A DNA stretch of 64,000 nt from Methylobacterium radiotolerans JCM 2831 (GTDB lineage Bacteria > Pseudomonadota > Alphaproteobacteria > Rhizobiales > Beijerinckiaceae): the NCBI RefSeq assembly GCF_000019725.1, contig NC_010505.1:5378001-5442000 (forward strand). Direction: 5' to 3'. The notes under the pieces were generated by a model. The model was not told where the DNA came from and did not search any database. It worked only from the letters and a program-made list of their open reading frames with translations. Shown piece by piece: positions 45,844 to 55,091 of this stretch (positions within the stretch are counted from its first letter, which is position 1; each line of letters opens with the position of its first letter). A program made the translations under genes and the position numbers.

Positions 45844-46401
45844 TCAGTGGAAGAACGGCAGGGCGTGCGGCGCGAGGTAGCCGAAGCCGAGCAGCGCCGC
45901 CCCGGCGAGGCCCAGGAATCCGCCGGCGAAGACCAACAGGCTGATCCCGGTGATCACCTCGGCCGACGCCAGCACGATGCCGATCTGGAAGGCCGCCGAA
46001 GCCAATTCGTAATGGTGGTAGCGCAGCAGCGCGAGGTCGCGCCGGCCCTCGGACGCGCGGGCCTTCTCGGACAGTTCCTTGCGGCCCTCGCCGGTCGACG
46101 GCTCGGAATCCCAGCGCGCCAGGGTCTTGGACCACTCGGCGCGCTTGGCGGCGATCGCGTCCTGGTTCGGCCCCGGGGGCACCAGCGCCAGGGCCTCGTC
46201 GGCGGTCTTGAGCACCGTCGCGCGGATCGTGCGGGCCTGGAAATAGGCCCACTGGTTCGCGGCCTCGACGTTGGCGCCGATCGAATCCGTCTGGGACGCC
46301 TTGCCCAGCGTCTCGCTGAACGCGAGGAACAGCGCCAGCACCGAGATCAGCAGCGCCACGCGCTTGTTCGACCCCTCGATCGCCCCGTGACCACCCGACA
46401 T
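45844..46401 (-). CDS. DUF4337-family membrane protein
   Basis: This 185-residue protein begins MSGGHGAIEGSNKRVALLIS, then a helix (VLALFLAFSETLG), a charged helical region (QWAYFQARTIRATVLKTADE, YHHYELASAAFQIGIVLASA) and a C-terminal pair of helices. This layout matches DUF4337 as I remember it: one N-terminal anchor, a coiled segment, and two C-terminal helices. Function is unknown. It lies downstream of the RND pump gene on the same strand, 149 bases away, and could be transcribed with it. Confidence 0.8.
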   Translation of the reverse strand: MSGGHGAIEGSNKRVALLISVLALFLAFSETLGKASQTDSIGANVEAANQWAYFQARTIRATVLKTADEALALVPPGPNQDAIAAKRAEWSKTLARWDSEPSTGEGRKELSEKARASEGRRDLALLRYHHYELASAAFQIGIVLASAEVITGISLLVFAGGFLGLAGAALLGFGYLAPHALPFFH

Positions 46402-46550
46402 CGTCTCGCTCGTCTCCGTTGATTCGGCGGGGCCGAGTCACAGCCCATCGCGGCGCGCGACGCAATGCGCCGCCGGTCGACAGGGGCCCGGATCCGGGTT
46501 CCCGCGCGGCGCTCCTCCGGGACAGCGTGCGCGTCCCGCGCTGAACCGCT

Positions 46551-49500
46551 CTACTCCGCTGCGATCCGTGGCGGCGGGTGCCCGTCGTTGGCCGGATGGG
46601 CCGGATCGTAGACGGGGGCATCCTCCGGATCGTCGCGCTCGCCCACGAAGCGGCCGAACAGCCGCGTCAGCAGGCGGGACAGGTCGTCCATCAGCACGAA
46701 GATCGCCGGCACGAAGACGAGCGACAGCACCGTCGAGACGATCAGCCCGCCGATCACCGCCACCGCCATGGGCGCGCGGAACTCGCCGCCGATCCCGTAG
46801 GCCATCGCGGACGGGACCATGCCGGCCGCCATGGCGATCGTGGTCATGACGATCGGCCGGGCGCGCTTGCGGCCGGCATCGACGATCGCGACGTTCCGGT
46901 CGACGCCGGCCCGGATCTGCTCGACGGCGAAATCCACCAGCATGATGGCGTTCTTGGTCACGACGCCCATCAGCATCAGGATGCCGATCACCACCGGCAT
47001 CGAGATCGGCATGTGGCAGATCAGCAGTGCCAGGATCGCGCCGCCGATGGAGAGCGGCAGCGAGAACAGGATGGTCAGCGGCTGCAGGAAGTTGCCGAAC
47101 AGCAGGATCAGCACGCCGAACACCATCATCAGGCCGGCGCCCATGGCCAGCGCGAAGCCCTCGAAGACCTCGCCCATCACCTCGGCGTCGCCGGTCTGGC
47201 TGATCGTGACCCCGGGCGGCAGGTTCTTGGCGGTCGGCAGGTTCATCACCTGGCCGATCAGCTCGGCCAGCGCGTCGCTGCCCTGCATGTCGCCCTCCAG
47301 AGCGACGCGCACGGCGCGGTCGTAGCGGTCGATGCCGGTCGGGCCCTGGCCCAGACTGATGTCGGCCACCGTCGCGAGCGGCACGGCCGTCCCGCCCTTC
47401 ACCGGCACCTTCAGGGTCTCGAGGTCGGAGAGCCGCCCGCGCACGCTCTCGGGGAGCTGCACGCGGATCGGGATCTGCCGGTCGGTGGCGTTGAACTTGG
47501 CGAGGTTCATGCCGATGTCGCCGATCGTCCCGACCCGCACGGTCTCGGCGATGGTGTCGGTGCTGACGCCGAGATCGGCCGCCACGGCGGGCTTCGGCCG
47601 GATCCGGACCTCGGTCCGGTCGAGGGGCGCCGTCGACATGACGTTGACGAGGTGCGGGACCTGCTGGGCCTCGCGCTGAAGCTTTGCGGCGACCTCGGCC
47701 ACCACCGCCTTGTCGGGCCCGGCGATGATCAGCGCGAGGTCGCGCTGGCCGCCCTCGCGCAGCGCCCAGAAGCGCAGGTCCGGCTCCTCCCGCAGGATCG
47801 CCGCGACCTCGGCGTCGAGCTGCTTCTGGGTCCTGTGGCGGGTGTTCTTCGGGACGAGGTTGATGGTGAGGCTCGCGAGCCGCACCTCCTTCTTCGCCGG
47901 AAGCTGGCGGCCGCCGTCCACGAACACGCTCTTCACCTCGGGCAGCGCGCGGATCTTCTCCTCGATGCGGTCGGTGACCCGGACCGTGTCGGCGAGGCGG
48001 GCTCCCGGCGGCAGCTCGACCACGAACAGGGTGCGGGCCTGGTCCTCCGCCGGCAGGAAGCCCGCGGGCAGCAGGCCCGTGGAGGCGATCGAGGCGGCGA
48101 AGCACGCGATGCCGAGTACCAGCGTGATGAACTTGTGCCGGACCGACCACGCCACCAGGCGGGTGTAGCCGCGCATCACGAGGCCGTCCCGCTCGTGGTC
48201 CGGCCCGTGATCGCGCAGGAAGTAGGCCGCGAGCAGCGGCGTGATCAGGCGCGCCACGAGCAGCGACATGAACACCGCCGCCGCGATCGTCAGGCCGAAC
48301 TGCTTGAAGTACTGGCCGGCGATGCCGCCCATGAACGACACCGGCGAGAAGATCGCGATGATCGTCGCCGTGATGGCGATGACCGCGAGGCCGATCTCGT
48401 CCGCGGCCTCCAGGGCGGCGCGGTAGGGCGATTTCCCCATCCGCATGTGCCGGACGATGTTCTCGATCTCGACGATCGCGTCGTCCACCAGGATGCCGGT
48501 GACCAGCGTGATCGCCAGGAGGCTGACGGCGTTGAGCGAGAAGCCCAGCGCGCTCATCACCCAGAAGGTCGGCAGCACCGAGAGGGGCAGCGCCACCGCG
48601 GCGATCAGGGTCGCGCGCCAGTCCCGCAGGAACAGCAGCACCACCACGACGGCGAGGATGGCGCCCTCGATCAGGCCCATCATGGCGGAGTGGTAGTTGC
48701 CGATCGTGTTGTCGACGCTGGTGTCGATCAGGTCGAACCGCACGTTGGGGTTGGCCGCGTGGAGCGCCGCGATCTTCTTGGCGACGCCCACCGACACGTC
48801 CGCGTCGCTGGCGCCGTTGGCGCGGGAGATCGCGAAGGCGACCACCGGCTCGCCGTTGAAGCGCGCGAAGGTGCGGGGCTCCTCGGCGGTGTCCGACAGG
48901 GTCGCGAGCTCGTCGAGGCGGACCTTGCGGTTGCCCGGCACCACGATGGAGGTCTTGGCCAGCGTCTCGAGGCTCGCCGAGGCGGCGAGCGCCCGGATCG
49001 ACTGCTCCTGGCCGCCGACCTCGGCGCGGCCGCCCGCCATGTCGGCCGAGGTCAGGCGCAGCTGCCGGTTCACGTCAGCGGCGGTGATGCCGAGCGCGAG
49101 CAGGCGGTCGGGCTTCAAGGTGACGCGGATCTCGCGGGCGACGCCGCCGAGCCGCTCGACGCCGCCGACGCCCTTCACGCTCTGCAGGCCGCGGGCGACG
49201 ACGTCGTCCACGAACCACGACAGGTCCTCGGGCGTCATGGCGGGCGCGGAGGCGCCGTAGACCATGATGGGCAGGCCGGCGATCTCCACGCGCGAGACGA
49301 TCGGCTCGTCGATCGTCCGCGGCAGGTTCTGCCGGATCTTGGCGATGGCGTCCTTGACGTCGTTGGTCGCCCGATCCTGGTTCACCTCCAGGCGGAACTC
49401 GATCGTGGTGGTGGAGGTGCCCTCCGTGATCGTCGAGAGGATGTGCTTGACGCCCTTCACGCCGGCGACCGAGTCCTCGACCCACTTGGTGACCTGGGTC

Positions 49501-49685
49501 TGAAGCTCCGCGGGCGCGGCACCCGACTGGGTGATCGTCACCGACACGATCGGGATGTCGATGTTGGGGAACCGGGTGATCGGCAGCGAGCGGAAGCTCA
49601 CCAGCCCGAGGATCATCAGGACCAGGAACAGGACCACCGAGGGCAGGGGTTTGCGGATCGCCCAGGCGGAGACGTTGAGGCGCAT
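46551..49685 (-). CDS. RND efflux transporter (HAE1/AcrB-like)
   Basis: This 1044-residue inner membrane pump expels drugs or other amphiphiles using the proton gradient. It begins NVSAWAIRKPLPSVVLFLVL, and the porter domain contains PITRFPNIDIPIVSVTITQ. The proton-relay Asp401-Asp402 pair sits in TM4 within LVTGILVDDAIVEIENI. A second half repeats this plan, ending near ALVLSLVFVPAIFVLMDD. Length and 12-helix layout are normal. The adaptor gene lies just upstream (22-base gap) on the same strand. No outer membrane channel gene is present, so it would borrow a TolC-like partner. A 1,504-codon antisense open frame here is a shadow. Confidence 0.94.
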   Translation of the reverse strand: MRLNVSAWAIRKPLPSVVLFLVLMILGLVSFRSLPITRFPNIDIPIVSVTITQSGAAPAELQTQVTKWVEDSVAGVKGVKHILSTITEGTSTTTIEFRLEVNQDRATNDVKDAIAKIRQNLPRTIDEPIVSRVEIAGLPIMVYGASAPAMTPEDLSWFVDDVVARGLQSVKGVGGVERLGGVAREIRVTLKPDRLLALGITAADVNRQLRLTSADMAGGRAEVGGQEQSIRALAASASLETLAKTSIVVPGNRKVRLDELATLSDTAEEPRTFARFNGEPVVAFAISRANGASDADVSVGVAKKIAALHAANPNVRFDLIDTSVDNTIGNYHSAMMGLIEGAILAVVVVLLFLRDWRATLIAAVALPLSVLPTFWVMSALGFSLNAVSLLAITLVTGILVDDAIVEIENIVRHMRMGKSPYRAALEAADEIGLAVIAITATIIAIFSPVSFMGGIAGQYFKQFGLTIAAAVFMSLLVARLITPLLAAYFLRDHGPDHERDGLVMRGYTRLVAWSVRHKFITLVLGIACFAASIASTGLLPAGFLPAEDQARTLFVVELPPGARLADTVRVTDRIEEKIRALPEVKSVFVDGGRQLPAKKEVRLASLTINLVPKNTRHRTQKQLDAEVAAILREEPDLRFWALREGGQRDLALIIAGPDKAVVAEVAAKLQREAQQVPHLVNVMSTAPLDRTEVRIRPKPAVAADLGVSTDTIAETVRVGTIGDIGMNLAKFNATDRQIPIRVQLPESVRGRLSDLETLKVPVKGGTAVPLATVADISLGQGPTGIDRYDRAVRVALEGDMQGSDALAELIGQVMNLPTAKNLPPGVTISQTGDAEVMGEVFEGFALAMGAGLMMVFGVLILLFGNFLQPLTILFSLPLSIGGAILALLICHMPISMPVVIGILMLMGVVTKNAIMLVDFAVEQIRAGVDRNVAIVDAGRKRARPIVMTTIAMAAGMVPSAMAYGIGGEFRAPMAVAVIGGLIVSTVLSLVFVPAIFVLMDDLSRLLTRLFGRFVGERDDPEDAPVYDPAHPANDGHPPPRIAAE

Positions 49686-49706
49686 GGCCGGATCCTTCGA
49701 CTCGTC

Positions 49707-50921
49707 CTACCGCGGCGCCGCGTCGGCGATCGGCGTGCTGGTGGCGGCCGGGACGGGGCGCACGCGGTCGCCGTCGCGCAGGAAGCTTCCGGCGCGGGCC
49801 ACGACGCTCTCGCCGGCCGCGACGCCGGAGCGGAGTTCCGTGAAGCCGTCGGCGGAGAGGCCCGTGGTCACGGGCCGCGCCTCGACGCGCCCGTCCCTCG
49901 CCACGAGCACGCTGGCGCGGCCGTCGGCCGCGTAGAGCAGGCTGGAGACCGGGACGGCGACGCCGGTGCGGCGCGCGATCTCCACGCTGCCGCGCGCGAA
50001 GGCGCCGATGCGCAGGGCCGGATCATCGCCGAGGCGGATGCGCACCTTGCCGAGCCGCGTCGCCCGGTCGACCTCCGGGTAGACCCGGCGCACCTTGCCG
50101 GCGAGGCGGCGACCGTCATCGAGGTCGAGGCTCGCCGGATTGCCGACGTGGATGCGCGCCAGCGACGTCTCGGGCACCTCGCCCTCCAATTCGATCTCGC
50201 CCCGGGCGATCAGCCGGAACAGCGGCTCGCCCGCCGCCGTGGCGGTGGCGCCGATCCGGGCGGTGCGGCGGTTGACGATCCCGGCTTCGGGGGCGCGGAT
50301 GTCGGTGCGAGCGCGCCGCAGGGCGATCTCGGCCCCGGCGGCCCGCGCCGTGGCGAGGTCGGCCTGGGCCGATTGCAGGCCGCCCCTGGCGGCGGCGAGG
50401 CGGCCTTCCGCCCCCTGCGCCGCCGAGACGCGCTGTTCCAGCACGGCCGCGGTGGCGTTGCCGGTCTTGGCGAGCGCCTGGGCCCGCTCGAGCGCCTGCT
50501 TGGCCTCCAGGTTGGCGGCCTCCGCCTGGACGATCTGGCTCCGGGCCTGGACGATGGCCGCCTCGGCGCGGGCGATCGCCGCCGCGTTCGAGGCCTCCTG
50601 GGTGACGATCATCTCCAGCGACAGCTTGGCGAGAACCTGTCCCTTGGTGACGCGGTCACCCTCCTCGACGAGGAGATCGGTGATGCGCAGACCCTCGACC
50701 TCGGGGGAGACGAGGATCTCGTCCCGGGGGACCAGTGTGCCGGTGACGACGGCCCGCTCGACGATCTCGCGGCTCTCGGCCGGCACGACCGTGACCGCGG
50801 GCGCGATGGCGGCGGCGTCGGGAACGGCGGCGGTCTCGACCGCCCGGGCCGGCGCCGCCGCGAGCATCGCAAGCCCGCACAGGAGACTGAGGCGAGACGC
50901 GCGCCAACGGACGGAGTTCAC
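49707..50921 (-). CDS. RND efflux periplasmic adaptor (membrane fusion protein)
   Basis: This 404-residue adaptor has a signal peptide (LSLLCGLAMLAAAPARA), a lipoyl-like domain (EILVSPEVEGLRITDLLVEE, VTKGQVLAKLS), a long alpha-hairpin rich in Ala/Glu/Arg (about residues 120-215), and a beta-barrel (GEPLFRLIARGEIELEGEVP). The GTG at 50921 is used because it puts the signal peptide at the N-terminus and has GAGG upstream; ATG 50990 would add 23 residues ahead of it. It forms an operon with the RND pump. Confidence 0.92.
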   Translation of the reverse strand: MNSVRWRASRLSLLCGLAMLAAAPARAVETAAVPDAAAIAPAVTVVPAESREIVERAVVTGTLVPRDEILVSPEVEGLRITDLLVEEGDRVTKGQVLAKLSLEMIVTQEASNAAAIARAEAAIVQARSQIVQAEAANLEAKQALERAQALAKTGNATAAVLEQRVSAAQGAEGRLAAARGGLQSAQADLATARAAGAEIALRRARTDIRAPEAGIVNRRTARIGATATAAGEPLFRLIARGEIELEGEVPETSLARIHVGNPASLDLDDGRRLAGKVRRVYPEVDRATRLGKVRIRLGDDPALRIGAFARGSVEIARRTGVAVPVSSLLYAADGRASVLVARDGRVEARPVTTGLSADGFTELRSGVAAGESVVARAGSFLRDGDRVRPVPAATSTPIADAAPR

Positions 50922-51167
50922 GGCGGGGACCTCACAGTCGGCGCTGGACGGGTATTGCCTCTCCCTCGCTGGGCAGGTCGGCGTTTTCATGGCGAGCCAT
51001 CCTGGACGGTGCCGAGCATAGCGCCGTCGCGCGAGGCCGTCGCCGGGCCTCGCGCCGCAGGTCATCGTGGCGGCCGGAGCGCGGCGGTTTAGATCGATCC
51101 AGCTGCAACCCGCCACGAATAGCGACGTTAATAGATCGATGGTCTTCTCGGGACCGGGGAGGGATCG

Positions 51168-51350
51168 ATGAGCATTTTCCAGATTAGACAGAAAAAGAGC
51201 GGCGCGGTGCTCTGGACTGGCGCGGCTGCCGATGAGCAGACGGCCCTCGACGCTATGGCGCGCGAGGCGGGATATCGCGATTTCTCGTCCCTGCCGGACG
51301 CGATCCGCGCCGACGGGATCGAGGCGGCGAAGCTCGACCTGATCTCCTGA
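51168..51350 (+). CDS. Small conserved-looking protein, 60 residues
   Basis: A short gene encodes MSIFQIRQKKSGAVLWTGAA followed by a DEQTALDAMAREAGYRDFSS helix and a short C-terminal end IEAAKLDLIS. GGGAGGGA lies 4-11 bases ahead of the ATG, an excellent ribosome site, which makes translation likely. The predicted fold is a strand followed by a helix. No family is recognised. It is divergent from the adaptor gene and convergent with the glycosyltransferase cluster. Confidence 0.7.
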   Translation: MSIFQIRQKKSGAVLWTGAAADEQTALDAMAREAGYRDFSSLPDAIRADGIEAAKLDLIS

Positions 51351-51427
51351 TCTCGGACTGCGCTACCCGCGCCGGAGCGGATCCCGCTTCGGCGCTGCCG
51401 ACGTTCGGATCTTCGCTGGCCGACCGA

Positions 51428-52462
51428 TCAGAGGCGCCGCACTAGGTCGTCGATCGTCGCGGCGCAGGTCCGGACCGCGTCCGGATCGTGCAGGCCGCCG
51501 ATAAACGCGGGGTCGAGGGCGAGGCCCGCCGCGATCAGGCCCGGCCACGCCGCGGGCGAGGGCCAGCCGGGATGCACGATCGCGGCCTCGAGCCGGGCCA
51601 GCGCCTCGGCCTTCTCGGTCTGCTCGCCATAGGCCCGCTCCTCCGGCAGGCAGAGGAAGCGTTTCCGCTGTGCGGCGGCCAGGGCAACGACGCCGTCGCC
51701 GCCGCCGCCCACCAGCAAAGCCGCCCGCGCGACCCGCGCCTCGACGTCGGGGACCCAGCCGTGCAGGTGCAGGTTGTCTGGCACGGGGCCCGAGCCCGAG
51801 ACCGGTCCCAGGACGTGCCACGGCCGGTCCGGTACCGCCCGCGCCGCCGCGGCGAGCTCCGCGAGGCTGCCGCCCGCGCCGCCCCGGCCGAACACCACCA
51901 CGATCTCGCGCCCCGATTCGGTCGGGGACTGCGCCGGCGCGCCGAGGAACCCCGCGTAGAGCGTCTTGGCCCGGACCCAGTCCGGCACGGCCGCGCCGTC
52001 GAGCGCGGCGGGGAACGGGGCGAGCAGCCGCGTTGCGCTGCGGAAGGCTTCCAGATGCGGCCGGTCGGTCCGTGTCCCCGCGAGGCGCACCACCAGGGTC
52101 GGCACCGACAGGAGACGCGCCAGGATCGCCACCTCCACCGAGACGTCGACGACCAGGAGGGCCGGGTCGGCCCGCTCCGCCCAGGCGGCGATGCGCGCCA
52201 TCCGCGCGCGGACCCCCGGATGGTCGAGCGGCGCGTAGTGCAGGGCCTCGGGCCGCTCGATGGCGCCGTCCCGGCCGTTGAAGGCCGCGTCGCCGAGGGG
52301 GCGGTCGTCGGGCAGGTCGACGATGTCGAGGCCTGCGGTGTCGAACCCGGCAAGGGTGCCGAGGACGGTGCAGGGCCGGTTCAGGGCGCCCGCGACCGCC
52401 CGGGCCCGCTGGAGATGGCCGGCACCCTGGTGGTGGACGTACCAGCCGATGCCGCGGGTCAC
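51428..52462 (-). CDS. MurG/GT28-like glycosyltransferase
   Basis: This 344-residue protein resembles GT-B fold glycosyltransferases: GWYVHHQGAGHLQRARAVAG at the N-terminus, REIVVVFGRGGAGGSLAELA in the middle, and a C-terminal nucleotide-sugar region ALLVGGGGDGVVALAAAQR with RFLCLPEERAYGEQ. It starts GTG 52462, overlapping the stop of the GT2 gene by four bases. It would act at or near the cytoplasmic face of the membrane. The acceptor is unknown. Confidence 0.82.
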   Translation of the reverse strand: MTRGIGWYVHHQGAGHLQRARAVAGALNRPCTVLGTLAGFDTAGLDIVDLPDDRPLGDAAFNGRDGAIERPEALHYAPLDHPGVRARMARIAAWAERADPALLVVDVSVEVAILARLLSVPTLVVRLAGTRTDRPHLEAFRSATRLLAPFPAALDGAAVPDWVRAKTLYAGFLGAPAQSPTESGREIVVVFGRGGAGGSLAELAAAARAVPDRPWHVLGPVSGSGPVPDNLHLHGWVPDVEARVARAALLVGGGGDGVVALAAAQRKRFLCLPEERAYGEQTEKAEALARLEAAIVHPGWPSPAAWPGLIAAGLALDPAFIGGLHDPDAVRTCAATIDDLVRRL

Positions 52463-53553
52463 GCGGCGTCCCTCAGGGACAGGGCGAGGGCGTCGAGATC
52501 GGCGACCGCCAGATCGAGGGCGCATTCCCGCGCGGGCGGGCTGCGCGACTCGAGGATCCGGTCGGCCCGCTCCACGAAGGCGATGTCGTTCGGGCAGGCC
52601 CCGACGGCGGCGAGATCCTCCGCGTCGAGCCCGAGCCGCGCGCAGGCCGCGGCGCGGGCCTGGGGGTCGAGGTGGAAGGCCCGGCGCAGGGCCGCGCGGC
52701 GCAGGATCAGCGCCTGCCAGTGGGCCGCCTCCGGCAGCAGGTAGGCCTCTCCGTCGAGGACGCGGGTCCGGCGGAGCATCTCGGTGGCCATGCCACCCGA
52801 GACCCGTCCCTGATGGCGGGACGAGACCAGGACCTGCACGTCCGGGCAGTGGCGCAGGCGCGCACCGTTGGCGCGCAGCAGCCCGACGAGGGCGTTGTCC
52901 TCGCCGCAGGGCAGCGCCGGCAGTCCGCCCACAGCCCGGTACAGGATCGCGGGAACGGCGAGGCTCGCGCCGGTATGGTCGCCGTGGCGGGGGGCCGGGT
53001 CGTAGGGCGGCGGGTCGAGCAGGTCCTCCAGGCGGCGGACGCCGGACCAGTAGCGCTCGATGCGCGCGTGCAGGTCTGCGAGGGCGGGGTCCGGGGTGCC
53101 GTCGTCGTCGATCACCAGCCGGCCGCCCACGATGTCCGCGGCCTCCAGCGCGCGGAGATTGGCCGCCACCCACTCGGCCGGCAGGCGGGCATCCGCGTCG
53201 GTGGTGAGAAGGATGCCGTCCGGCTCACCGTCGGCCTCCAGCCAGTCGGCACCGGCATCGAGCGCCATGCGCCGGGCCGTGCCGACATGGGCGTCCGCGC
53301 CGACGAGGTCGACCGCGATCAGCCGGAGGGTCAGCGTCGCGAGGATGCCCGAGGCCTCGACGTCCCGCACCGCCTGGACTGTCCCGTCCGTGCAATTGTT
53401 GGCCAGCACCACGACGCGCAGCGGCGCCCGTGCCGAGACGCCGTTCTGCGCCGCCAGGGAGGCGAGCAGGCGGGGCAGGCGCTCGGCCTCGTTCCGGGCG
53501 GGAATGCAGACGACGCAGGGCGGTGGAGCCGGGTGGTCGGCGTCGGTGGTCAT
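52459..53553 (-). CDS. Family 2 (GT-A) glycosyltransferase
   Basis: This 364-residue enzyme has the GT2 start VVCIPARNEAERLPRLLASL, VVVLANNCTDGTVQAV, and a DxD-like TTDADARLPAEWV. The mid-region GGLPALPCGEDNALVGLLRA carries the ED catalytic-base pattern. I have seen this type beside PIG-L deacetylase, NodS-like methyltransferase and acyl-CoA dehydrogenase genes in rhizobia; those partners are absent here. It overlaps the MurG-like gene and lies 107 bases after the GT4 gene. Confidence 0.86.
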   Translation of the reverse strand: MTTDADHPAPPPCVVCIPARNEAERLPRLLASLAAQNGVSARAPLRVVVLANNCTDGTVQAVRDVEASGILATLTLRLIAVDLVGADAHVGTARRMALDAGADWLEADGEPDGILLTTDADARLPAEWVAANLRALEAADIVGGRLVIDDDGTPDPALADLHARIERYWSGVRRLEDLLDPPPYDPAPRHGDHTGASLAVPAILYRAVGGLPALPCGEDNALVGLLRANGARLRHCPDVQVLVSSRHQGRVSGGMATEMLRRTRVLDGEAYLLPEAAHWQALILRRAALRRAFHLDPQARAAACARLGLDAEDLAAVGACPNDIAFVERADRILESRSPPARECALDLAVADLDALALSLRDAA

Positions 53554-53660
53554 GGCAGGTCTCCCGTGGCACCCTCGTGCGCCGCGGAGGTCGAGGGCGG
53601 CCCGTCATGCCGCCGGGCTCCGGGCTCGGGTGCGGATTGCGGCGCGCGGATCCGCGCCGT

Positions 53661-54755
53661 TCAGCCGCGTCCTCCGGCGACGCGCAGGGCCGGCCGCGCC
53701 CGCTCGGCGCAGCGCGCGATCACGGCGTCGTAGGCTTCCAGATAGCGCCCGGTCATGGCGGCGGCGTCGTAGAGCGCCTCGGCGCGGTCGCGGCAGGCCC
53801 GGCGCGACAGGCCGGCGGCTTCCCGGATCGCCACCGAGAGATCCTGCGGATCGTCCGGGCGCCCGAGGCGGCCGCAGGACGCGTCCAGGATGTCGGGCAT
53901 GGCGCCGCGGCGGAAGGCTGCCACCGGGGTACCGCAGGCGAGCGCCTCCGCCACGACGAGGCCGAAGGGCTCCTCCCAGCGCGGCGAGACGATCGCCACG
54001 CGGGCCCGGCCGAGATGGTGGGCGAGGTCCCGGTGGGAGAGATGACCGAGATGCGTCAGGTCCGGACCGAGGCGCGGGGCGATCTCGGCGGCCCAGTAGC
54101 CGGGATTGAGCTTGGGACCCGCGAAGGTGAGCGGCAGCCCGGCGGCCCGGGCCGCGTCGATCGCGAGGTGCAGCCCCTTCTCGGGCACGATCCGGCCCGA
54201 CCAGAAGGCGAAGGGCGGATCGTCGGCAGCGTGTGAGAACGCGAAGGTCGAGAGGTCCACCCCGTTGTCGACCACCTGGGCGCCGGGCACGAGATGCGCC
54301 CATTCCTGCGCCAGGGACGGCGAGACCGCCAGGAAGGCCATGTCGGGATCGGCCTGGACCACGCCGCTGACCAGGGACTCGAAGGGCGGCGTGTGCAGCA
54401 CGGTCACCCAGGGCAGGCCCAGCCGGGCGCTCTCGCGCAGCGGCAGCGCGTGCAGGGAATTGTTGTGGACGAGATCGAAGCCGCCGGCCGCGACCATCTC
54501 CATCATGCGCCGGTAGGCGTCCTCCTCGGTGCGGTCGATCACCTCCTCGCGCTCGGGATCGAGGAGCGCGTCCCCGGTCGGATCGCAGAGCGTCACGGGA
54601 TCGAGCGCCGGGTCCGACCCGCGGCTGGCGAACAGCGTGACGTCGTGCCCGTGCCGCTTCAGCGCGACGGTCAGGAGGTGCGTGTGCATCTCCAGGCCGC
54701 CGGCATAGGGCTGGCCGATCGGGTATTTCAGATGTGCGAGGACAGCGATCTTCAC
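53661..54755 (-). CDS. Family 4 glycosyltransferase
   Basis: This 364-residue GT-B enzyme begins KIAVLAHLKYPIGQPYAGGL with EMHTHLLTVALKRHGHDVTL. The donor domain has FWSGRIVPEKGLHLAIDAA and the EX7E motif in PRWEEPFGLVVAEALACGTP. It should transfer a sugar from a nucleotide donor. The start is a GTG at 54755 overlapping a small upstream open frame (GTGA). It heads the three-gene cluster, probably making a surface glycan or glycolipid; no polymerase or flippase is in the window. Confidence 0.9.
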   Translation of the reverse strand: MKIAVLAHLKYPIGQPYAGGLEMHTHLLTVALKRHGHDVTLFASRGSDPALDPVTLCDPTGDALLDPEREEVIDRTEEDAYRRMMEMVAAGGFDLVHNNSLHALPLRESARLGLPWVTVLHTPPFESLVSGVVQADPDMAFLAVSPSLAQEWAHLVPGAQVVDNGVDLSTFAFSHAADDPPFAFWSGRIVPEKGLHLAIDAARAAGLPLTFAGPKLNPGYWAAEIAPRLGPDLTHLGHLSHRDLAHHLGRARVAIVSPRWEEPFGLVVAEALACGTPVAAFRRGAMPDILDASCGRLGRPDDPQDLSVAIREAAGLSRRACRDRAEALYDAAAMTGRYLEAYDAVIARCAERARPALRVAGGRG

Positions 54756-54985
54756 GCGCGCACCGAGTCCGGTTGGGTGGGGATTTCTGCCGCCCGCAGC
54801 GGCGTGAAAGGACTTCTTTCCGCGGCGAGGGTGGCGGGGATCATGCCGAATGTTTCTTCAACAAGCGTTGCTTCGACGGGGTCTGAGCGACGACGAACGC
54901 GACGCTTGCCGGCTTCGTAAGCGCGGCGGCCTGAACCATTGATGATCGAGATGAGCGGGTGGCCGTTCACGCCGCGGCGCGGCAC
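54752..54985 (-). CDS. Possible small upstream gene with atypical codons
   Basis: A 77-codon frame ends by overlapping the GTG of the GT4 gene (GTGA), the same coupling style used inside the cluster. Its middle (GRRAYEAGKRRVRRRSDPVE, ATLVEETFG) uses unusually many A/T-ending codons for this window. An internal ATG near 54844 gives a 30-residue version. No ribosome site or domain supports it. Otherwise the gap 54756-55091 holds only the promoter region for the SPFH gene. Confidence 0.28.
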   Translation of the reverse strand: MPRRGVNGHPLISIINGSGRRAYEAGKRRVRRRSDPVEATLVEETFGMIPATLAAERSPFTPLRAAEIPTQPDSVRA

Positions 54986-55091
54986 GCCCCCGGGCGCCCC
55001 TGCGTCCGCGGTCGCGGAGCCCGGAGCGGCCTGTTAGGCTGCGGGCCGCGCCGGCCGCGCCGGCCGTGGCGTCGGCAGGGGAGGGGTGTCG

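Noticed and set aside
46578..51092. 1,504-codon rightward open frame
   Set aside because: Antisense of the RND pump and adaptor; Asp/Arg/His-rich low-complexity translation, no ribosome site.
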